Below are positions 38,407 to 46,139 of a DNA stretch of 64,000 nucleotides, one piece after another (the first letter of the stretch is position 1; the number at the start of each line of letters is the position of its first letter). The stretch is from assembly GCA_031286225.1 (NCBI GenBank), contig JAITUQ010000039.1:20709-84708 (forward strand), written 5' to 3'. The position numbers and the translations under genes were made by a program. The notes under the pieces are model-generated. The model saw only the letters and a program-made list of their open reading frames with translations. It ran no database searches and was not told the origin of the DNA. This DNA is from Candidatus Methanorudis spinitermitis. Lineage in GTDB: Archaea > Methanobacteriota > Methanobacteria > Methanobacteriales > Methanobacteriaceae.

Positions 38407-39783
38407 ATGGTTAAAGTTACTGCAATGGATGTTTATAAGTTACTGCCTCAAACAAACTGTGAAAAGTGTGGAGAAGCAAGTTGCATGGCTTTTGCAACAA
38501 AATTATCAGAAAAAGAGGTGGATCTTTCTTTATGCACTGAATTATCTGATGAAAAATTCAAAAAGCTAGATGATTTACTTGCCCCAGCAGTTAAAGAAAT
38601 TATCATTGGAAAAAATGATAAATCTTGTATTATTGGTGGAGATGAAGTTCTTTATAGGTATGAAGAATCCTATTATAACCAGACAATTATAGCTATTGAT
38701 GTTCCAGATGATTTAGACCAATCTGATTTTGATGATCGAGTTAAAAAAATTGAAAATATTGGGTTTGAAAGAACTGGTGAGGTTTTAACTCTGGACGCCA
38801 TAGCTTTAAGAAATAAATCTCAAAACCCAGAAAAGTTTGCAAAATGTGCAAAAAAACTAAAATCATCTAAATATCCAGTTTTTTTACTTACATTCGATAC
38901 ATTAGCTATGGAGGCAGCACTTAAAGAAATTGGAGATGAACGTCCACTTATCTATGCAGCTTGTGAGGATAATATCTATGAAATGGGAAATTTAGCTATT
39001 AAATATCAATGTCCTATTACAGTCTCATCACCAAATGATTTAGAAAAAATGAAAGATATGGTTTTTACTCTTAAATCATTAGGTGTGGAAGATATTGTAA
39101 TGGATCCTGGAACACTTGCAGGAGAGGCTATTGGAGATACTTTAGATAATTTTGTAATGAGTAGACGATTAGCTATTGAGGAGAAGGATGAAAACTTTAG
39201 ATATCCTATTTTAGGGATTCCTACACTGGTTAGATTGAACAATGAAGATGATGAAATTAAAAAAAGTATCATGGAAGCTACATTAGCTTCAACGTTAATT
39301 AATAAATATGCTGATATTATTATACTCAAAGGAACTGAAATTTGGGAACTTATTCCAATCCTTACTCTTAGACAAAGTGTTTACACTGATCCAAGAAGAC
39401 CACAATCTGTTGATCCAGGTATTTATGAATTTGGTGAGGTTGATAAACATTCTCCAGTTATACTCACCACAAACTTCTCATTAACCTTTTATACAGTTGA
39501 AGGAGATCTTAAATCTGGAAATGCTACTTGTTACTTACTAGTTCTTGATACAGTTGGAAGAGCAGTAGATGTAGCTATTGCTGGAGGTCAATTTGATGGT
39601 AAAGCAGTAGCTGATCTTATTAAAGATACTGGAATTGAAAATAATATTAATACAAGAAAAATGGTTATTCCAGGGTTGGCGGCTCCTTTAAGTGGTGAAA
39701 TTGAAGATGAAACTGGTTGGAATGTAATGGTTGGTCCAAGAGATTCTTCAGCAGCTGCAGAATTCATAGCTGAAAAATTTTAG
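38407..39783 (+). CDS. cdhE: Acetyl-CoA decarbonylase/synthase gamma subunit (corrinoid/Fe-S)
   Basis: 458 residues. The N-terminal LLPQTNCEKCGEASCMAFA (about 12-30), with a later Cys near 39, binds a low-potential [4Fe-4S] cluster used to reactivate the corrinoid. A TIM barrel and a C-terminal cobamide-binding domain follow (GRAVDVAIAGGQFDG and the ending MVGPRDSSAAAEFIAEKF). Partner of CdhD. TAGGAG lies upstream of the ATG. The ferredoxin gene follows 154 bp later. Confidence 0.95.
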   Translation: MVKVTAMDVYKLLPQTNCEKCGEASCMAFATKLSEKEVDLSLCTELSDEKFKKLDDLLAPAVKEIIIGKNDKSCIIGGDEVLYRYEESYYNQTIIAIDVPDDLDQSDFDDRVKKIENIGFERTGEVLTLDAIALRNKSQNPEKFAKCAKKLKSSKYPVFLLTFDTLAMEAALKEIGDERPLIYAACEDNIYEMGNLAIKYQCPITVSSPNDLEKMKDMVFTLKSLGVEDIVMDPGTLAGEAIGDTLDNFVMSRRLAIEEKDENFRYPILGIPTLVRLNNEDDEIKKSIMEATLASTLINKYADIIILKGTEIWELIPILTLRQSVYTDPRRPQSVDPGIYEFGEVDKHSPVILTTNFSLTFYTVEGDLKSGNATCYLLVLDTVGRAVDVAIAGGQFDGKAVADLIKDTGIENNINTRKMVIPGLAAPLSGEIEDETGWNVMVGPRDSSAAAEFIAEKF

Positions 39784-39937
39784 CTATTGAGAAGCCGAAT
39801 TATTTTAACTTTTTATTAGCTAAATTTTAGCTCTTTTGGGACTGAAATTTTATTATTAATTAGTAAAATTATTATTAATTAGTAAAATTTTAGCTTTATA
39901 AAAAATATTTTATTAGTATCTTATCCTAGGTGATAAA

Positions 39938-40405
39938 ATGAAGACACTTATGGTTACAGACTCTCAAATGTGTACTGGGTGTGAAGCATGTATAAATGCT
40001 TGTGAAAAAGAACATGGAACTGCTAGAGCAAAAAAAACAGAAACTATTCCCATATTTTGTATGCATTGTCATCCAGATAAAGCACCATGTGTTAAAATTT
40101 GTCCAGCAGGAGCTATTGAAGACATGGACGGTATTTTAAAAGTTAATGAAAATGATTGTCTTTTATGTAGGCTATGTATAATAGCTTGCCCAATTGGAAT
40201 AATGGCTTTTGACAAGGAAAAAAAGTCTGCTGAGAAATGTACACTTTGTTTAGAGTCTGATAGAATTATTCCAGCTTGTGTTGAAGCATGTAAAGATAGT
40301 GTTTTAAATGTTTTTTCTATTGAAGATTTACAAAAACTGAAAAATGACCATGATTTAATTTTTCAATTAGAAGAAGCTATTAAAGCATTTAAAACTGGGA
40401 ATTAG
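39938..40405 (+). CDS. Polyferredoxin-type electron carrier (HycB/CooF-like)
   Basis: 155 residues with cysteine motifs for four [4Fe-4S] clusters: CTGCEACINAC, CMHCHPDKAPCVKIC, CLLCRLCIIACP and CTLCLESDRIIPACVEAC. This is the HycB/CooF/DmsB-like layout of iron-sulfur electron-transfer subunits. Placed at the end of the cdh operon it most likely brings electrons to CdhA for CO2 reduction (inference). GGTGAT lies just before the ATG. Confidence 0.88.
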   Translation: MKTLMVTDSQMCTGCEACINACEKEHGTARAKKTETIPIFCMHCHPDKAPCVKICPAGAIEDMDGILKVNENDCLLCRLCIIACPIGIMAFDKEKKSAEKCTLCLESDRIIPACVEACKDSVLNVFSIEDLQKLKNDHDLIFQLEEAIKAFKTGN

Positions 40406-40681
40406 TTATTATTTTATTATTATTCCCACACTTAATTATTTCAGCTTTTTTTATTTTTATTATTATTTTTTATAAAAATTACTATTTTTATTTTGATAAA
40501 ATTTTTAATAAACAATCTTTTTTAAAATTATTATAATTTATATTCCATAATTTATATTTAATTATTAAATCAATAAATGATTTTAATAATATATTTTTAA
40601 TTATAACTTTATTTAAAATATTATAATTAAAAATAAAATAATATTTTAGAATTAAATTATTTTAAAATTTAGAAAAACAAG

Positions 40682-40928
40682 GATTTTGCAGAGCTTAAGA
40701 ACTTTTCCAAAAGTATTATTGATAAAGAAGGGTATATTCTATTATCTTTTTTTGCTGTTGTAATTGTTTCAAAAGAAATGACAGCTATTGAAGCTTGGAC
40801 AGAGTTTTTACAAAGACATACCAGAAAGTGAACACATACATAATGAATAACATGGAATATACTTCGAATTTCACAACGAAAAAGGAAATTTTGAACTTTG
40901 GACACAAATAAAATCAATAGACAAATAA
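40682..40928 (+). pseudogene. Remnant of a GyrI-like single-domain gene
   Basis: Two frames together give a decayed GyrI-like C-terminal half. One reads TAIEAWTEFLQR, matching AVEAWTEFFYTD of the intact gene at 7478. After a frame shift, IPESEHIHNE, stop, HGIYFEFHNEKGNFELWTQI matches INEQHNLYFEYFSENVDGDYELW. The stop is TAA where the intact gene has CAA (Gln), a single-base change. The N-terminal half is missing or unrecognisable. So at least one frameshift, one nonsense change and a truncation. Located after the Cdh operon ferredoxin. Confidence 0.8.
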
Positions 40929-41167
40929 TTAGGTTTTCATAAGTTTTAATAATTTCACTTTTTAAAAGGATATTTTACTGTATTGCTCATCGTTTCTTTT
41001 TTTGAAATACTTTTTATTGAATATGTTTAAATATAATTGATTTTAATCTAATAGTGTAATAATTCTGTTTTCAAGAAAAATTTTTATAGCTATTTTTACC
41101 AGAATATTAATTAAAGATGATATTTATGGGAAAAATCATAAAAAAATTATTATGGAGTGTGTAAATT

Positions 41168-41845
41168 ATGAAGGCAATTAAAAAGCTATTTGTAATACTA
41201 ATAGTATCCGTGGTCATGATTTCTATGGTGGCAACTACAGTTTCTGCTGTAAATGTACCAAAAAATGAAAAAAAAGACACAGGAATCACTATTGAGTCTA
41301 AATCAAAAACAATTAGCTATAAAATCACATGGAATGCTAATGGTGGAAAAATAGGGAATAAAAATATAATAACAACTACTGTTAAAAAAGGTTCCAAATT
41401 AAAACCAGTTACTACACCAAAAAGGAGTGGTTACATATTTTTAGGATGGTATACTAAGAAAAGCGCTGGGAAAAAAATAAGTGCAAACACCAAACCTACA
41501 AAAAGTACTACTTACTATGCCCAGTGGAGATTAAAACTAGTGGGAACTTGGAAAGATTCTTCTAATACTTTTATTTTTACTAATAACGGGAAATTTAGAT
41601 ATACTCAGAGTAGTGGTTCCAAATCTTTAGTGACAGAAGGTAAATATAAAGTTAATGGTGGAAAAATATATTTCACAAAAATTATCTCTGAACCTGGAAA
41701 AGCTAAGGAACAACCTCGAAAGGATACAGTATTTGAACACAAGTTTGTCAAGGACAGTGGAGGAGAATACCTTCTCATACCAACAGTATTTAATGATATG
41801 CCTTATGTGGATATTAGCTATGGTACTGGACTTAGAAAAGGTTGA
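41168..41845 (+). CDS. Secreted protein with InlB-type B repeat
   Basis: 225 residues. A clear signal peptide (Lys-rich start, hydrophobic core, TTVSAVN cleavage region, about residues 1-28) indicates export. Residues about 48-121 form one Listeria/Bacteroides InlB B-repeat, with ITWNANGG, GYIFLGWYTKKSAGK and TTYYAQW. The rest (LVGTWKDSSNTFIFTNNGKF onward) is a beta-rich domain like small lipocalin-type domains that test for a Gly-x-Trp start. No wall anchor. Probably a surface or secreted binding protein; no partner gene. Confidence 0.78.
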   Translation: MKAIKKLFVILIVSVVMISMVATTVSAVNVPKNEKKDTGITIESKSKTISYKITWNANGGKIGNKNIITTTVKKGSKLKPVTTPKRSGYIFLGWYTKKSAGKKISANTKPTKSTTYYAQWRLKLVGTWKDSSNTFIFTNNGKFRYTQSSGSKSLVTEGKYKVNGGKIYFTKIISEPGKAKEQPRKDTVFEHKFVKDSGGEYLLIPTVFNDMPYVDISYGTGLRKG

Positions 41846-42034
41846 CCATCTTTTGTAATGAGAAAAAATAATTTGAATTATTTTTAATTTTTTTTAATCC
41901 TTTTAAATCATTAATTCATGATTTTAATATTTTTTTTTAACTTTTAATTCCTTTAAGTCATGATTTTAATACTTTTTTAAAATATTCTTTTTTATATCTT
42001 ATTTTTCTTTATTTATTTTTTTTAATTATTTTAA

Positions 42035-42511
42035 TTATCTTATTACTTTTTCTTTTTCAATTTTTATTCCTTCATTTTTAAGCATTTCTTTTTTCATATC
42101 CAAACCACCACGAAAACCAGTTAATTTCATGTTTGATCCAATTACTCTATGGCATGGAACAATAATAGCTATGGGATTTTTATTAAGTGCATTTCCAACA
42201 GCTCTATACCCTTTAGTTCCAATAGCTTCTCCAATTTCTTTATAACTTTTTACTTCTCCTTTGGAAATCTTCATAGTTTCAATGTAGACTTTTTTTTCAA
42301 AATCTGTTATATTTAGCATGTTTAAATCAATATATTTTGAGAAATCTATGTTTTTTCCTCTAAAAGAATCTTTCAACAGCATTCCTATATTTTCACACCT
42401 AATCAATCCTTCTTTTTTTAGTTTTTCTTTTTTTTCTAAAAATATATCCTCTTTTCCTAAAAAAACTTTCATAACCTTATTATCTTTACAGTAAGCTGTG
42501 ATTCCATCCAT
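42035..42511 (-). CDS. ogt: Methylated-DNA--protein-cysteine methyltransferase
   Basis: 158 residues of the O6-alkylguanine-DNA alkyltransferase family, which repairs alkylated guanine by moving the alkyl group to its own cysteine. The active site IVPCHRVIGSN (Cys near residue 119) is intact. The preceding RAVGNALNKNPIAI is the usual helix-turn-helix region, and KGEVKSYKEIGEAIG starts the ATase domain. The N-terminal domain is short, as in other archaeal Ogt proteins. Confidence 0.94.
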   Translation of the reverse strand: MDGITAYCKDNKVMKVFLGKEDIFLEKKEKLKKEGLIRCENIGMLLKDSFRGKNIDFSKYIDLNMLNITDFEKKVYIETMKISKGEVKSYKEIGEAIGTKGYRAVGNALNKNPIAIIVPCHRVIGSNMKLTGFRGGLDMKKEMLKNEGIKIEKEKVIR

Positions 42512-42853
42512 AGTAATCTCTTTGTTTTTTTAAATAATATTATTAATATTAACTATAGCTTTTTGCTAATAATATTTATTTTCATTCAGTCTATCAACTT
42601 TTAATATATTGTATTTTACTTTTTCATCTTAAATCAAATTGAATATTAAATAACTCATTTTCATGATTTTATTCTTATTTATTTTTATAATTTTACTTTT
42701 TTTTTAAAAAATTTTTTTATATAGTTTTTATAGCTATTTACATGAAAAAATAATAATGTTGTTTATAGCTAAAATTGTTTTTTAAAATAATTGTTTTATA
42801 TTATCAGAATGATATAGGGGTTAATGTTTTTATATAGGATAAAAAAATAACTA
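42512..42853. other. Intergenic region between two minus-strand genes
   Basis: A/T-rich, with TAGCTATTTA and TAGCTAAAAT near 42730 and 42766. No gene is seen. Confidence 0.4.
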
Positions 42854-44197
42854 CTAAAGTTTAATGCTTTTTTTAAATCTAAAAATATTAGCTAAGTATA
42901 CTAAAAACCCAAGTATAAAGTAAACAATAACATTTATGTCTAATATTCCTGTTTCAATACCTAAAATTGTGTAAGTTAAAAGAATAGCATAAATGGCGAT
43001 ATAAAATGAATCTTTTGTTTTTTGAAGAATTTTATATCCTAGCCCTAAGATAAAGCCAAGAAGGCCCATTCCAATAGCTACTCCAAAACGACCAAAATCA
43101 ACTATCATCGGTCCTATGAGGGTTGGGGTAACTGTTACTTCTGATCTCCAAGCTATCAATTTTCCAATTGCCATTCTTGGACCTAATTCACTTCCAGGAA
43201 TCGAACTAAGAGTTAATAATCCATGTTTAAGTCCAAAATCTCCAGAAATATAATTCAATAGATTTAAAACATGTAAAGTAAAATCAGCTCTACTTTGAAG
43301 TGAATAAAAAGGGCTGGTGTTACTGGTTATCATAAGTTCTCCAAGTGATCTAAAGTACCCAATTCCAATTATAATTCCTATTCCAAGCAGTGCTCCAATA
43401 ACAATTTCCCAAAGAGCTAAAATTTTTCCATAATAACCAATTATTATAATTATAAGTAATGTAGCTATTATTGGAGTTCTATACCCTAATGCAAACAAAA
43501 AAAAGCTACTAATAGCTATAAGTAAAACAAATCTAAGTCTTACTTGTGTTCGTGTGATTAATTTTTTTTTATATTTATTTAAATATGCTGCTCCTATAAG
43601 GTCTATTCCAGATATCATTAAAAAAACAGGCATCGTTAAAATAGGTCTTAAACTATATCTAAGTGAAGGTTTAAATAATGGAATGCCTCCTACTGAAGCA
43701 ACACTTAGAAAGAAGAATATAACTCCAACTAAAACCAGACAAAATCCAATAGAATAAATATCATCAGTATTGAATGTAATAAATGAAAATTTTTGATTTT
43801 TATTATATTTTTCATAATCCTGTTTATTTTTAACATTTGATTTTTTATTATTAAAAAAATATCTAGGAAGAATTGTTGAGCCAATAAAAAATGAAACAAA
43901 TCCAATAGCTATGTTTATCTCCAAATCAAAAGATACAGGATTTAAAGAAAGAATTAGAAATATTGAAAAGAGTACAATCAAAATTGTTGGAGCAAATATA
44001 TGATTTGCAATGATTTTATTTCTTTTTAAAATTGATAAAAAGTTTTCATTAGGATATAAATTTTTAAAATAGCTAGTGCCCCATTCTTTTTCAAATAATT
44101 CACCAATTCCAAATATAATAGAAAAAAGGAAGGATTTTTTAAAAGACTTTGTTAAAAATTTTGAAAAATAAGTGACTATTGAATATAAATTACTCAT
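42854..44197 (-). CDS. Oligosaccharide repeat-unit polymerase-like membrane protein
   Basis: 447 residues with about 10-12 membrane helices. The long loop with YRTPIIATLL, LQSRADFTLHVLNLL and GPRMAIGKLIAWRSEVTVTP, followed by GPMIVDFGRFGVAIGMGLLG, matches the archaeal O-antigen/oligosaccharide polymerase (Wzy-type) family. This family is common in Methanobacteriales and thought to act in cell-surface polysaccharide synthesis. Upstream on the same strand lies the single-pass protein at 44250 (52-bp gap), so the two are likely one operon. Confidence 0.75.
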   Translation of the reverse strand: MSNLYSIVTYFSKFLTKSFKKSFLFSIIFGIGELFEKEWGTSYFKNLYPNENFLSILKRNKIIANHIFAPTILIVLFSIFLILSLNPVSFDLEINIAIGFVSFFIGSTILPRYFFNNKKSNVKNKQDYEKYNKNQKFSFITFNTDDIYSIGFCLVLVGVIFFFLSVASVGGIPLFKPSLRYSLRPILTMPVFLMISGIDLIGAAYLNKYKKKLITRTQVRLRFVLLIAISSFFLFALGYRTPIIATLLIIIIIGYYGKILALWEIVIGALLGIGIIIGIGYFRSLGELMITSNTSPFYSLQSRADFTLHVLNLLNYISGDFGLKHGLLTLSSIPGSELGPRMAIGKLIAWRSEVTVTPTLIGPMIVDFGRFGVAIGMGLLGFILGLGYKILQKTKDSFYIAIYAILLTYTILGIETGILDINVIVYFILGFLVYLANIFRFKKSIKL

Positions 44198-44249
44198 TGT
44201 ATCCCAAGATTAGCTATTAATTATTTCTTTCCTTTTAAGTATATGAATT

Positions 44250-45050
44250 TCAAGTCACTTTTCTAATGTTTATAACATCAAAAGAGTTTTTTATAGCTTG
44301 AATGTCTTTTTTTTCAGTATTGTAGATTCTAATAGTAATTATTTCTGTTTGTCCATTGATAGGTCCAAGAATTTCTGATGCAATATTTAATTCCTTTTTT
44401 TGAGCCATAAAAATTATTAATTGTCGTTGTATACCATCATTCAATGGCCTAATTGATTCACGTTTTCCATTAAATAATAAAGAATTAGCTAAATTTTGCA
44501 ATGTTTGGCTATCTGTTAAATCAATAGCTATTGTGGTCTGAATTGTATAATTGGTTTCATTAGGAATCTTGTTTACAATTTCATTCAAGTCTTGGATGTT
44601 TTCAGGTTTAACTTGGATTTCAGTAACGTTATAGTACTTTTCATCGTTTATTTCCAGAGTTATATGTTCTATGTAAATATCTGCATTCTGCACATCTTTA
44701 TAAAGCCCAGCAAGAACTAATTCTCCATTTACATCAATTAAAACCTTTACATTTGCTCCTTTATAGTCATCAACCCATAGGATAGTTCCATATAATTCTT
44801 GGTACTTTCCAGAACTAGAATTGAATCCTCCAACATGGGTTTTCACAACCTTTCCTTCTCTATAGAAAGACAAATATTTCTCAACAAATTTGTTCATAGT
44901 TGTCGAGTCAAATGAGATAGATTGAATTTTATCTTCACTTCCTCCAATTTGTGTGAAAGCAAAAACTATAGCTCCAACAACACACAATATTATTATCACA
45001 TCTACCCAAGTGAATCTTTCCAAAATCCACTGTAATTTTATTTTCTTCAT
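44250..45050 (-). CDS. Membrane-anchored hypothetical protein of a surface-polysaccharide operon
   Basis: 266 residues with one N-terminal membrane helix (about 17-35, VDVIIILCVVGAIVFAFTQI). The remainder is a soluble beta-rich domain outside the membrane (AELY-like strands, two similar halves around GTILWVDDYKG and ITLEINDEKYY). I do not recognise a family. It is first in a probable operon with the polymerase-like gene, suggesting a role beside that enzyme at the cell surface. Confidence 0.65.
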   Translation of the reverse strand: MKKIKLQWILERFTWVDVIIILCVVGAIVFAFTQIGGSEDKIQSISFDSTTMNKFVEKYLSFYREGKVVKTHVGGFNSSSGKYQELYGTILWVDDYKGANVKVLIDVNGELVLAGLYKDVQNADIYIEHITLEINDEKYYNVTEIQVKPENIQDLNEIVNKIPNETNYTIQTTIAIDLTDSQTLQNLANSLLFNGKRESIRPLNDGIQRQLIIFMAQKKELNIASEILGPINGQTEIITIRIYNTEKKDIQAIKNSFDVINIRKVT

Positions 45051-45800
45051 ATTCTTCCCTTAGATGAGTTATATTAAGTAAATTCCTATTAATTAGTAAC
45101 TTGTGTTATAGTATACTTGTGTCATGAAAAAATTTCATTTATTAATAAAATTGTTATTTGTATAATAAAATCATTATTATAATTATTATACTTAGCTATA
45201 GAAATATTAATTATTATTTATTATTATTTTTATACATATTAATATTAAGATTTTCATAGTCATATTTTTGTCTATGAAAATTTCAGTTTTTCATGAAAAT
45301 ACCTATCTCCATTTATCTTTTGTTAGTTGTTTTTTTTCACTTTTTTTATTTTTCGACGAATAAGTCTTTTTATTGATTCACATTGAAAATTAACTTTTTT
45401 AACATTTTAATTCTCTTTTTTATTAATTATTTCTTGATAACTTAATAAAAAAATATTTTTAAGAAATTTAATTAAGCTGGTGTATAAGGAACAAATAGAA
45501 AACTTTAAATAAATAATCAATAATAATCATATATAACTTATAACTTTAGATAATTCCATGTTTAACACATAATCTTATGAATTATGTGAATATTATAACA
45601 ATGATTATCATTATAGTGTTCATTTAATAGACTGAGGTAAATGAGCATATTATATAGTATAATCATTAGCTATTATTCTTTTAAAATAATATATTCATAT
45701 TATTGTGTTAAGCTATTTAATAATAATTTTTTTAGGTTACTTTGACTTTTTCATTAAATATTTCTAAAGCTAATAATTTAAAAGATATGGAGGTGAAATT
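45051..45800. other. Intergenic region before the broken secreted-protein gene
   Basis: 750 bp of A/T-rich sequence between divergent units. No gene is seen. Confidence 0.4.
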
Positions 45801-45860
45801 TTGAAAAAACGGATTTTACATGTATTATTCATTTTAATGCTCTTAATATCAAAAGAATGA
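45801..45860 (+). pseudogene. Truncated secreted-protein gene (signal peptide only)
   Basis: A strong ribosome site GGAGGTGA (45789-45796) is followed by TTG (45801) and a 19-residue frame reading KKRILHVLFILMLLISKE then TGA. This is a signal-peptide N- and H-region with no cleavage site or mature protein. The stop falls at the edge of the inverted-repeat element 45859-46056, so the original gene was probably cut by its insertion or by a linked deletion. The downstream adhesin has its own complete signal peptide. Confidence 0.6.
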
Positions 45861-46056
45861 GGCTGCCTCACAATAATTTTAATTAAATCACGCTTTTTTT
45901 AGAAAAATAAAGATTAATAATTGTAATCATATTATAATGTTGGTTATAATTTATTTGAAAAAAATTAAATGGATCATTCGTTTGAAATTCTTTTAATTTA
46001 AAATAATTCGTCTTATTTTTGCAAAATTTCAGATTTCTGAATTGTGGGGCAGCCGA
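45859..46056. mobile_element. MITE-like element with GAGGCTGCC inverted repeats
   Basis: GAGGCTGCCTCACAAT (45859-45874) pairs with ATTGTGGGGCAGCCGA (46041-46056), complementary at 14 of 16 positions. The 198-bp element has an A/T interior without coding capacity. The ends resemble those at 25415-25623. Inserted directly after the truncated signal-peptide gene and before the adhesin promoter region. Confidence 0.6.
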
Positions 46057-46139
46057 GGATTTTCTTTATCAAATTAATAAATATGGTAAATTAACGTATT
46101 TCCTTTATTTTTTAATAATTTTATATAAGGAGGGAATTT

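Noticed and set aside
40669..40917. Minus-strand 82-residue frame
   Set aside because: It is antisense to the GyrI-like remnant, which has clear protein similarity on the plus strand.
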